Program-made: the position numbers and the translations under genes
Origin: Streptomyces sp. SDr-06
GTDB lineage: Bacteria > Actinomycetota > Actinomycetes > Streptomycetales > Streptomycetaceae
Assembly: GCF_003324565.1 (NCBI RefSeq)
Contig: NZ_QOLA01000029.1
Coordinates: 1 to 64,000 of the forward strand
Reading direction: 5' to 3'
Length of the DNA: 64,000 nucleotides
Shown: in pieces, positions 43,511-51,090 of the stretch
Layout of the letters: each line of letters opens with the position of its first letter
How positions within the stretch are numbered: position 1 is the stretch's first letter
Notes under the pieces: generated by a model
What the model saw: only the letters and a program-made list of their open reading frames with translations
The model's database searches: none
Told to the model about the DNA's origin: nothing

Positions 43511-44803
43511 TCAGGGGTGGCGGCCCCGGGCCAGTCTGACCGCCGGGGCCGCGGAGTGGGGGAGCAGGTCCTGCGGCCGGTCGGGCTCGACCACCTCCAC
43601 CCGCACGTCCTCGCTGAAGCGGTACGGGCGGTGCGCGAGCACCTCCGCGAGATGGCGGCGCAGGCGCGACATCTCGGCCCGCACGGTCACCGTGCGCGTC
43701 GCGTCCTCGAAGATGTCCCGCGCCAGCTCGGCCGCGCTGCGCCCTTCCCGGTTCAGGGCCAGGACGAACAGCAGCTCCGCGTGGCGGGGGCTGAGCTCCT
43801 GCGTCCAGCTCCCCGCGTCGCCCGTGACCGTCACCGAGCAGCGCCGGGGGCGGCTGAGGTCGAGCACCACCCGCCGGGCCGTCGGCGCACCCGGGCCGCC
43901 CGACTCCTCGGCCACCTGCACGAGCCGGCCGCCCGGCAGCGGCTCGATCGTGCACATGCCGAGCGAGGGCAGCCACACCCGGCCCCTGCGGGGCGACTTC
44001 GGCAGCGCGAGCCGCTCCGTCGGCGGCATGCCGGTGACCGCCGCCACCCAGCCGTTGTCGTCGACGGCCAGGGCGCGCCCGCCCACCCGGCACAGCACCG
44101 GCGCGGCCACCGTGCGCAGCCGCTCCAGGGCCGCGAAGTGCCGGTTGCGCAGCTCGGCCGCGGCGAGCCGGGTCACCGAGGTCACGAAGGACAGCGTGGC
44201 GGGGTGCATGGTGCTGAGCGGGCCGCTGATGTCCACCACCCCCAGCAGCCGGCCGTCGCGCGGGTCGACGATGGGCGCGCCCGCGCACGTCCAGGTGTGG
44301 TGGGCGGCGACGAAGTGCTCGGCCGAGAACACCTGCACCGGTCGGCCGGTCACCAGCGGGGTGCCCACCCCGTTGGTGCCGACGACCGCCTCGCTCCAGT
44401 CGGCCCCCACCTCGAAGCCGAGGGTGTCCGCCAGCTTCAGGACGGACGGGTGGCCCTCGCGCCACAGCAGCCGCCCGTCGGCGTCGGAGACGACCATGAT
44501 GTGCTGGGCCGCGTCCGCGACCGACACCAGCGCCTCGCGCAGCACCGGCAGCACCTCCGTCAACGGCGAGTTGCGCCTGCGCCGTTCGACCTCGTCCAGC
44601 GGGAGCAGGCCGCCGTGGTGGTTCCCGTCCGGGTCGAGGCCGCTGCTGAGCATCCGGCGCCAGGACTCCTCGATGTCCGTACGCGGCACGACCTTGGTGC
44701 GTCGGCCCTCCAGGGCGGCCGCGCGCATGCTCTTCAGGAGCCGGGTGGCCGCCTCGGAGTCCATCGCGGCCAGCCGGGCCACGTCGAGCGTGTTGGTCCC
44801 CAC
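43511..44803 (-). CDS. GAF-domain transcriptional regulator
   Basis: 430 residues. RTDIEESWRRMLSSGLDPD and the GAF part (VVSDADGRLLWREG, VVGTNGVGTPLVTGRPVQVFSAEHF, CAGAPIVDPRDGRLLGVVDISG) match the sensor half of AcoR-type activators, but there is no AAA+ domain. The C-terminal part (AAELARDIFEDATRTVTVRAEMSRLRRHL) is a winged-helix-like DNA-binding domain. GTG at 44803 follows AGGAGG. Such regulators usually control dehydrogenase or aromatic/alcohol metabolism genes; the target is unknown. Confidence 0.87.
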   Translation of the reverse strand: MGTNTLDVARLAAMDSEAATRLLKSMRAAALEGRRTKVVPRTDIEESWRRMLSSGLDPDGNHHGGLLPLDEVERRRRNSPLTEVLPVLREALVSVADAAQHIMVVSDADGRLLWREGHPSVLKLADTLGFEVGADWSEAVVGTNGVGTPLVTGRPVQVFSAEHFVAAHHTWTCAGAPIVDPRDGRLLGVVDISGPLSTMHPATLSFVTSVTRLAAAELRNRHFAALERLRTVAAPVLCRVGGRALAVDDNGWVAAVTGMPPTERLALPKSPRRGRVWLPSLGMCTIEPLPGGRLVQVAEESGGPGAPTARRVVLDLSRPRRCSVTVTGDAGSWTQELSPRHAELLFVLALNREGRSAAELARDIFEDATRTVTVRAEMSRLRRHLAEVLAHRPYRFSEDVRVEVVEPDRPQDLLPHSAAPAVRLARGRHP

Positions 44804-44910
44804 GGAATCCTCCTGCTGTCGACACCGGCGTCCGGCACGTGCTGAGCCCGCGTGTCCTGAATTCATCCTGCCCGTCCGGGAGTTGGCGTGCGGCGATATG
44901 CCCCACATGG

Positions 44911-44930
44911 TTGCAACCCTTTGCAACTCT
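44911..44930. promoter_or_regulatory. Tandem TTGCAAC repeats upstream of the GAF regulator
   Basis: TTGCAACCCT and TTGCAACTCT are adjacent 10-bp direct repeats, so they lie on one face of the helix about 110 bp before the start of the GAF regulator. They are a plausible autoregulatory binding site. The rest of 44804-45100 contains only the terminator of the acyl-CoA dehydrogenase gene. Confidence 0.45.
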
Positions 44931-45013
44931 CGCGAACGGCCGCGCGTGTGTACGAAAGTGAAAGAGCACCGGAAGTCCGGTCGTCATGCTCCGTCGTCGG
45001 ACGCATGAGAGCG

Positions 45014-45049
45014 CGGGGGTGGTGCCGTGTCGGCGCAGCACCACCCCCG
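45014..45049 (-). terminator. Intrinsic terminator of the acyl-CoA dehydrogenase gene
   Basis: A perfect 12-bp stem, CGGGGGTGGTGC (45014-45025) and GCACCACCCCCG (45038-45049), with a 12-nt loop, lies 51 bp after the stop codon. Confidence 0.8.
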
Positions 45050-45100
45050 ACGGACCTCCCGGCGCGGGCAGCGGTTTTCAGCCGCGGCGCGGGCCGCCGC

Positions 45101-46735
45101 TCACACCTCGGCGCGGGCCCGCTCCACCACGGACGCCAGATCCAGCGTGTGCGGCAGCGTCCCGAACGCCGCCCCCCAGTCGCCGCCGAGCCGCGAGGCA
45201 CAGAACGCGTCCGCGACCTCGGGCGGCGCCCAGCGCACCAGCAGCGAACCCTGGAGCACCAGCGCCATCCGCTCCACCAGCCGCCGCGCCCGTGCCTCGA
45301 TGCCGTCCAGGTCGGCGAGTTCGGTCAGCAGGTCCTTGATCGCGCCGTCCAGGCGGTGATCCGCCCCGCGCGCCTTGCCGACCTCCTGGAGGAAGGCGTT
45401 GATGGCCTGCGGCTCGCGCTGCAGGGCCCGCAGGACATCGAGGGCCTGGACGTTGCCGGACCCCTCCCAGATCGAGTTCAGCGGCGCCTCGCGCAGCAGC
45501 CGCGGCATCCCGGACTCCTCCACGTACCCATTGCCGCCGAGGCATTCCAGCGCCTCGCCCGCCACCGGCGTACACCGCTTGGTGACCCAGTACTTGGCGG
45601 CCGGCACCGCGAGCCGCAGGAACGCCCGCTCCTCCTCGGTGTCGGCGTCGTAGGCGGCCGCGAGCCGCAGCGCCAGCGTGGTCGCCGCCTCCGACTCCAG
45701 CGCCAGATCGGCGAGCACGTTGCGCATCAGCGGCTTGTCGATGAGCAACCCGCCGAACGCACTTCGGTACGAGGCGTGGTGGACCGCCTGCGCCACGGCC
45801 TGCCGCATGATCGCCGCCGAGCCGATGACGCAGTCGAGCCGAGTGGCCGCCACCATCTCGATGATGGTGCGCACCCCGCGCCCCTCCTCACCGACCCGGC
45901 GCGCCCACGTCCCGTCGAACTCGACCTCGCTCGACGCGTTCGACTTGTTGCCCAGCTTGTCCTTGAGCCGCTGGATCGCGAACGCGTTGCGGGTGCCGTC
46001 GGCGAGGACCCGCGGCACCAGGAAGCAGGTCAGGCCGCCGGGAGCCTGGGCGAGCACCAGGAACCCGTCGCTCATCGGCGCCGAGCAGAACCACTTGTGC
46101 CCGGTCAGGACGTACTCGCCGTCGGCGGAGAGCGGCGCCGCGGACGTCGTGTTCGCCCGGACGTCGCTGCCGCCCTGCTTCTCCGTCATGCCCATCCCGA
46201 AGAGCACCCCGCCCTTCTCGGCGGCGGGCCGCAGCCCCTCCTCGTACACGTGCGAGGTGAGCCGCGGCTCCCACTCGGCGGCCAGCTCCGGGTCGGTGCG
46301 CAGCGCGGGCACCGCCGCGTGCGTCATGGAGACCGGGCAGCCGTGCCCGCCCTCCGCCTGCGTCCACACCAGGAATCCGGCGGCCCGCCGCACATGCCCG
46401 GCGGGCCGCCCCCAGGCGTCGGTGAGCCCGGCGGAGACGGCCTTGCCGAGCAGCCGGTGCCAACTCGGGTGGAACTCGACCTCGTCGACGCGGTTGCCGT
46501 ACCGGTCGTGGGTGCGCAGCTTCGGCGGATTCTCGTTGGCCAGCACACCCCACTCCTGCGCCTGGGCCGATCCCGCCGACCGTCCGAGGACCGCGAGCTC
46601 CTCGCGCACCTCGTCGGCGAGCTCCGGCGCGATGTGCCGCCCGACCGCCTCCGTGAGGGCCCGGTCGGCGGTGAAGACGTCGTACCCCACCAGGGGCGGA
46701 GCCTGGTTGGTCACTGTGTGGGTGGTGGGTGCCAT
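45101..46735 (-). CDS. Acyl-CoA dehydrogenase, AidB-like
   Basis: 544 residues, longer than usual short-chain acyl-CoA dehydrogenases and matching the AidB/isovaleryl type. FAD-binding segments are GMGMTEKQGGSDVRANTT and GHKWFCSAPMSDGFLVLAQ; the C-terminal ECLGGNGYVEESGMPRLLREAPLNSIWEGSGN is the usual AidB-like stretch (shown in part). It is cytosolic. The substrate is uncertain; AidB-type enzymes are tied to DNA-damage response or branched-chain acyl-CoAs. The start is 17 bp from the divergent BrkB gene, suggesting leaderless transcription. Confidence 0.92.
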   Translation of the reverse strand: MAPTTHTVTNQAPPLVGYDVFTADRALTEAVGRHIAPELADEVREELAVLGRSAGSAQAQEWGVLANENPPKLRTHDRYGNRVDEVEFHPSWHRLLGKAVSAGLTDAWGRPAGHVRRAAGFLVWTQAEGGHGCPVSMTHAAVPALRTDPELAAEWEPRLTSHVYEEGLRPAAEKGGVLFGMGMTEKQGGSDVRANTTSAAPLSADGEYVLTGHKWFCSAPMSDGFLVLAQAPGGLTCFLVPRVLADGTRNAFAIQRLKDKLGNKSNASSEVEFDGTWARRVGEEGRGVRTIIEMVAATRLDCVIGSAAIMRQAVAQAVHHASYRSAFGGLLIDKPLMRNVLADLALESEAATTLALRLAAAYDADTEEERAFLRLAVPAAKYWVTKRCTPVAGEALECLGGNGYVEESGMPRLLREAPLNSIWEGSGNVQALDVLRALQREPQAINAFLQEVGKARGADHRLDGAIKDLLTELADLDGIEARARRLVERMALVLQGSLLVRWAPPEVADAFCASRLGGDWGAAFGTLPHTLDLASVVERARAEV

Positions 46736-46740
46736 GCCGA

Positions 46741-46747
46741 TACGGTA
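46741..46747. promoter_or_regulatory. Shared -10 element for two divergent leaderless genes
   Basis: TACGGTA reads TACGGT on the plus strand, 6 bp before the BrkB GTG, and TACCGT on the minus strand, 6 bp before the dehydrogenase ATG. Both fit TAnnnT at leaderless spacing. No good -35 is visible on either side. Confidence 0.45.
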
Positions 46748-46752
46748 AGGAC

Positions 46753-47934
46753 GTGCAGCCAGCAAATGAAACACCCGAGCGGACATCCGGCCGCCTTCAT
46801 CGGGCCCGCGTCATCTACCGCAACGTATCGAAGCGGAAATTGGGCTGGCTGCTCCTCAAGGACACCGTCAACTCCTGTGTCGAGTACCGCATCCTGGGCC
46901 TGGCCGCCGAGGCCGCGTTCTTCACGCTGCTCTCGCTGCCCCCGCTGCTGCTCAGTGTCATCGCGCTGCTCGGCTACGTGGACGGCTGGACCAACACCCA
47001 CACCGTGGCGAGCATCGAGCAGAACATCCTGCACGCGGCCGGAACCGTGCTGTCCGACCGCGGTGTGCACGAGTTCGCGCAGCCGCTCCTGGACGACGTC
47101 ACCAAGGGCAAGCGACCGGAAATCGTCTCGATCGGCTTCGCCATCGCCCTGTGGTCGGGTTCGCGCGCCGTCAACGTCTTCATCGACACCATCACCGTCA
47201 TGTACGGGCTCGACGGGACGCGGGGCATCGTCAAGACCCGGCTGCTGTCGCTGCTCCTGTACGTCGTCGCGCTGCTGATCGGTGCGGTCGTGCTGCCGCT
47301 CGCGGTGGTCGGCCCGGACCGGGTGGTCGAGCTGATCCCGTGGGGCACGGACGTGATCAGCTTCCTGTACTGGCCGACGATGATCCTGCTGTCCATCGCC
47401 TTCCTCACCACCCTCTTCCACGTCTCGGTGCCGGTCCGCTCCCCGTGGATCGAGGACGTGCCGGGCGCGCTGGTCGCCCTCGCGATGTGGGTGCTCGGCT
47501 CGTTCCTGCTGCGGATCTACCTGACCAGCACGGTGGAGGGCCCGACCATCTACGGTTCCCTCGCGGCGCCCATCGCGGTGCTGCTGTGGATCGGCATCTC
47601 GGCGTTCGCGGTGCTGGTGGGGGCGGCCGTGAACGCCGCCATCGACCGGGTCTGGCCGTCGGTCGCCACGGCCGCCGCCCGCGAGGCGAGCGACCGGGTG
47701 CGCACCGCGCAGGCCGCCCAGCTCGTGGCCCGCGCCCACCCCGTCCAGCCGATGCTCTTCGACGAGAGCGAGGACGGCGACGAGGCGCTCGACCCCGGGA
47801 TGCCGTCCGAGTTCCCCGAGCGCTGGTCGAAGTTCCTGCCCCCGGCCGATGTGAAGTCCCGGCTGCACCATGCGAAGAGGCCCGAGGAGAAGGCGCCGCG
47901 CGAGCACGAGAGGCTCCCGCGCGACCCCGACTGA
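46753..47934 (+). CDS. YihY/BrkB family membrane protein
   Basis: 393 residues with about six membrane helices. The family core LGLAAEAAFFTLLSLPPLLLSVIALLGY, the central IGFAIALWSGSRAVNVFIDTITVMYGL and TSTVEGPTIYGSLAAPIAVLLWIGISAFAVLVGAAVNA are visible (quoted in parts). The C-terminus is long, charged and cytosolic. It was once linked to RNase BN by mistake; the actual transport or structural role is unknown. GTG at 46753 has AAGG only 2 nt upstream, so the transcript may be leaderless. Confidence 0.9.
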   Translation: MQPANETPERTSGRLHRARVIYRNVSKRKLGWLLLKDTVNSCVEYRILGLAAEAAFFTLLSLPPLLLSVIALLGYVDGWTNTHTVASIEQNILHAAGTVLSDRGVHEFAQPLLDDVTKGKRPEIVSIGFAIALWSGSRAVNVFIDTITVMYGLDGTRGIVKTRLLSLLLYVVALLIGAVVLPLAVVGPDRVVELIPWGTDVISFLYWPTMILLSIAFLTTLFHVSVPVRSPWIEDVPGALVALAMWVLGSFLLRIYLTSTVEGPTIYGSLAAPIAVLLWIGISAFAVLVGAAVNAAIDRVWPSVATAAAREASDRVRTAQAAQLVARAHPVQPMLFDESEDGDEALDPGMPSEFPERWSKFLPPADVKSRLHHAKRPEEKAPREHERLPRDPD

Positions 47935-47972
47935 CCGGCGTCCCGTCCGCGGCCGGAGCTACCCTCGACAGC

Positions 47973-48695
47973 ATGTACCGAGAGCGGCCGTCGAGGGTGT
48001 CCGGCGCCGTGGTCTGGACGCGGACCGTGGCCGGGGGCGACGAGCGGCCGGTCCTTCCGGACGGCTGCATGGACCTGCTCTGGTGCGAGGGGCGCCTCCT
48101 GGTGGCGGGGCCCGACACCCGGGCGTACGTGCCCGATGCCGCCCCCGGCACGCGGTACGCCGGGATCCGGTTCGCGCCCGGCGCCGGGCCCGCCCTCTTC
48201 GGGGTTCCGGCCCACGAACTGCGCGACAGCCGGGTGGCGCTCGACGCGCTGTGGGCCGGCCCGGAGGTGCGCGCGCTGGCCGAGCGGATCACCGAGGCCC
48301 CCGACCCGGCCACCGCCCTCGAAGCCGCGGCCCTGGCGAGGGCGCCCGTCCCCGACCCGCTGACGCGGGCGGTGGCCCAGCGCCTCGCCGCCGGGTGGAG
48401 CGTCACCGCGACCGCCGCCGAGGCCGGGCTCGGCGCCCGCCAGCTGCACCGCCGCTGCCTCGACGCCTTCGGCTACGGACCCAAGACGCTGGCCCGCATC
48501 CTGCGCCTCCAGCGCGCCCTGGACCTCGTACGGAGGGGCGTGCCGTTCGCCGAGGCCGCGCTCACCGCCGGCTGCGCCGATCAGGCGCACCTGGCGCGGG
48601 AGATGCGCGCGCTGGCCGGGATGACGCTGACCGACTACGCGAGCGCGGCGAACAGCGAGACCTCGACGCCGTCCGGGTCGTGGACGACCGCGTAA
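47973..48695 (+). CDS. AraC family transcriptional regulator
   Basis: 240 residues. The N-terminal part (RPVLPDGCMDLLWCEGRLLVAGPDT) is the usual DUF6597-like sensor of this AraC group. Two helix-turn-helix motifs follow (WSVTATAAEAGLGARQLHRRCLDAFGYGPK and FAEAALTAGCADQAHLAREM, in part). Its last 61 bp overlap the convergent VOC gene, a likely partner or target. The ATG at 47973 gives the normal family N-terminus. Confidence 0.9.
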   Translation: MYRERPSRVSGAVVWTRTVAGGDERPVLPDGCMDLLWCEGRLLVAGPDTRAYVPDAAPGTRYAGIRFAPGAGPALFGVPAHELRDSRVALDALWAGPEVRALAERITEAPDPATALEAAALARAPVPDPLTRAVAQRLAAGWSVTATAAEAGLGARQLHRRCLDAFGYGPKTLARILRLQRALDLVRRGVPFAEAALTAGCADQAHLAREMRALAGMTLTDYASAANSETSTPSGSWTTA

Positions 48696-49027
48696 CGCTG
48701 TCCCCAGAACGCGTCCCACGGCTTGAGGTGGCCGTCGTACCCGGCCGCCGTCAGCGCGTCGTAGGTCGCGTCGACCTCGGCGGGCGAGTCGCACGCGAAG
48801 GCGAGTCCGGTACGGGCACTGCCCTCGGGGCGCGTCCAGTCCGGGTCGAAGGAGCGGATGGTGTCCTCGGTGTCCCACAGCACCCGGGTGCCGCCGGGAA
48901 GCGTGCACTCCACATGGGGCTGGGTGTCCGCGTCGGCCGGAACGTCCAGGCCGAGGCGGCGGTAGAAGGCGAGGGATGCGGCCATGTCGGCCACTACCAG
49001 GCCGATGGAGTCGAGTCGTGGAGTCAT
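48635..49027 (-). CDS. VOC (glyoxalase) family protein
   Basis: 130 residues. It starts PRLDSIGLVVADMAASLAFY and ends WGQRYAVVHDPDGVEVSLFA, both standard VOC strands with the C-terminal Glu ligand. The gene overlaps the AraC gene tail to tail and is divergent from the ArsR gene, which may control it. The substrate is unknown. Confidence 0.9.
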   Translation of the reverse strand: MTPRLDSIGLVVADMAASLAFYRRLGLDVPADADTQPHVECTLPGGTRVLWDTEDTIRSFDPDWTRPEGSARTGLAFACDSPAEVDATYDALTAAGYDGHLKPWDAFWGQRYAVVHDPDGVEVSLFAALA

Positions 49028-49106
49028 GGCCTCACGGTAGGCAGCGCGGCGCGCGGGGGTCTTGTACGAAACGGACACGCCCGCCGGGCCCCCGCTCCGT
49101 TACGCT

Positions 49107-49126
49107 ATTTGCATGGGAGCGCAAAT
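49107..49126. promoter_or_regulatory. Palindromic operator at the ArsR start
   Basis: ATTTGC (49107-49112) and GCAAAT (49121-49126) form an inverted repeat with an 8-bp centre. It overlaps a -10-like TACGCT (49101-49106) and both possible start codons, as expected for an autoregulated ArsR gene. Confidence 0.55.
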
Positions 49127-49517
49127 GGAGAGTTGGGACGCGGAGCGGGCCGACCGGGCGGTCGCCGTACTGAAGGCGGTGGCGGACCCGTCGCGGTACC
49201 GCCTGCTGTGGGCGCTCAGCGGGGCCGAGCTGCCGGTGAGCGCGCTCGCGGAAACCATCGGCGCGCATGTCGCCGCCACGTCGCAGCACTTGGCCAAGCT
49301 GCGTGCGGCCGGGCTCGTCACGTCGCGCCGGGACGGCACGCGGATCTTCTACCGGGCGGCCGGGCCGGGCGTGCGCTCACTCCTGGAGGAGGCGTCCGTG
49401 GTGGCCCTCGCCGTGTCGACCGAGGGAGCCGCGCCGACGCCCGCCCTGGCGGAGGGTGCTGTGCCGGTGCGGGCCGCCCGCAGGGCCAGGGCCCCGCGCC
49501 CGGTCACCGACCAGTGA
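49113..49517 (+). CDS. ArsR family winged-helix regulator
   Basis: 134 residues. The DNA-binding part reads VLKAVADPSRYRLLWALSG, then ETIGAHVAATSQHLAKLRAAGLVTSRRDGTRIFYR. No Cys pair of metal-sensing ArsR proteins is present in the recognition helix (HVAATSQHL), so the signal is probably not a metal. The start at 49113 would be leaderless; ATG at 49125 has GGGAG 5 nt upstream and would remove four residues. The C-terminal Ala/Pro/Arg-rich tail is likely disordered. Confidence 0.88.
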   Translation: MGAQMESWDAERADRAVAVLKAVADPSRYRLLWALSGAELPVSALAETIGAHVAATSQHLAKLRAAGLVTSRRDGTRIFYRAAGPGVRSLLEEASVVALAVSTEGAAPTPALAEGAVPVRAARRARAPRPVTDQ

Positions 49518-49658
49518 GCCGTTTCCACTCCGGCACGGCGGCGCTCTGAAGGGCGCGGGGAACCATGCGACCAGCCCCGGACGGCCCGCGGACGAACACC
49601 AATACCCCCGCGGGAGCGGACGGGGCGCGTGGAGGCGGGAGGCGTCGGGGGCGCGGGG

Positions 49659-51062
49659 TCACGCGGCGCTCTCGTCCAGCCGGTACTCCTCCCGCTCCGC
49701 GTCGTAGCCGTACAGCTCCGCGTACCGGCCCCAGTCCGTGGCCGTCTCCAGCTGCTGGGCCACCTGTTCGCTCGTGTAGTGGTGGGCCAGCACGTCGCGG
49801 AAGAAGCCCGCGCGCAAGGTGGCCTCGGGGCTCTGGCGCAGGCTTGTAGTGATCAGGCGGACCAGCGGGGCCTCCAGTGCGGCCTCCGCGAAGATCTGCT
49901 TGGAGGTCTGTACGTCGGCGCCCGCGAACGTCGTGCCCCGGTCGGTCAGCATCAGGTCGTCGTCGCTGACGACGGCGAAGCCGAGCAGTTCGAGCGCGTC
50001 CACCAGCGGAAGCACGTCGTCGATCTCCAGGCCGAGGTCGTCGGCGAGGTCCGCCAGGTCGCAGCGCCCGCCGCGGTGGGCGACCATCTCGGCCAGGCCG
50101 GACAGGCCGTCCACGCTCGCACCGGGCAGCGGGGTGTTCGCGGGGGTGCGCCGGTCCACCTCGATGCCCTCGACGCGGCCCGACGACGGCTCGCCCGCCC
50201 GCACGGCCTGCTGGGCCGTCTCCTTCGGACGGCCGGTCATCGTGCGGTAGACCCGGTCGATGAGTTCGTCGAAGGCGGGCGCGTCGCGGTCGCGGGGCCT
50301 TTCGAGCCCCACCTCGAAGGTCTCGCGGATCGTGCCGTACGGCCGCGAGCCCAGCACCACGATCCGGTCGGCCATCAGGACCGCCTCCTCGATGTTGTGG
50401 GTCACCAGGACGATCGCCCGGGTCGGGAACTGGCCCGACTCCCACAGCTCCATCAGCTCGCCGCGCAGGTTCTCCGCGGTCAGTACGTCGAGCGCGGAGA
50501 ACGGCTCGTCCATCATCAGGACGTCCGGCTCGACCACCAGGGCGCGGGCGAAGCCGACGCGCTGGCGCATGCCGCCCGACAGCTCCTTGGGGTAGGCCGA
50601 CTCGAAGCCGTCGAGGCCGATCAGGTCGATGGCCTGGCGGGCCGCGTCCGCCCGCGCGTCCGCCGGTACGCCCCGGGCCTCCAGACCCAGCTCGACGTTC
50701 TGCAGCACGGTCAGCCAGGGCAGCAGCGCGAAGGTCTGGAACACCATGGCGGTGCCCGGGTTGGCGCCCTTCAGCGGGGCGCCGCGGTAGGACACCGTGC
50801 CGGAGCTCGGCGGCACGAGCCCGGCCAGGCAGCGCAGCAGCGTCGACTTGCCCGACCCCGACTTGCCGAGCAGCGCCACGACCTCACCGGCCCGCACCTG
50901 GAGGTCGATGCCGCCGAGGACGGGCAGCTCGCCGTCGGCGCCGGCGTACGCCTTGGTCAGGCCGACCGTTTCGAGCAGGATCTCGCCGTCGGCCGGGCGG
51001 GGAGCGGCCGGGGTGACCGCGTGCCGTGCGTTGCGCAGGGCGCGAAGGGTGTTCAGCACCAT
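49659..51062 (-). CDS. ABC transporter ATP-binding protein with C-terminal AAA-associated domain
   Basis: 467 residues. Residues about 28-275 are the ATPase: LLGKSGSGKSTLL, FQTFALLPWLTV, LSGGMRQRVGFARA, VLMMDEPFSALD and LVTHNIEEA. Residues about 320-450 form the AAA-associated domain found in nitrate/bicarbonate-type ATPases (RCDLADLADDLGLEIDDVLPLVDALELLGFAVV in part). It drives the duplicated permease encoded upstream. No binding protein is encoded here. The substrate may be an oxyanion or sulfonate; this is family-based only. Confidence 0.9.
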   Translation of the reverse strand: MVLNTLRALRNARHAVTPAAPRPADGEILLETVGLTKAYAGADGELPVLGGIDLQVRAGEVVALLGKSGSGKSTLLRCLAGLVPPSSGTVSYRGAPLKGANPGTAMVFQTFALLPWLTVLQNVELGLEARGVPADARADAARQAIDLIGLDGFESAYPKELSGGMRQRVGFARALVVEPDVLMMDEPFSALDVLTAENLRGELMELWESGQFPTRAIVLVTHNIEEAVLMADRIVVLGSRPYGTIRETFEVGLERPRDRDAPAFDELIDRVYRTMTGRPKETAQQAVRAGEPSSGRVEGIEVDRRTPANTPLPGASVDGLSGLAEMVAHRGGRCDLADLADDLGLEIDDVLPLVDALELLGFAVVSDDDLMLTDRGTTFAGADVQTSKQIFAEAALEAPLVRLITTSLRQSPEATLRAGFFRDVLAHHYTSEQVAQQLETATDWGRYAELYGYDAEREEYRLDESAA

Positions 51063-51090
51063 GAGGGGGCTCCAGGGAAAGTCAGGGGTG

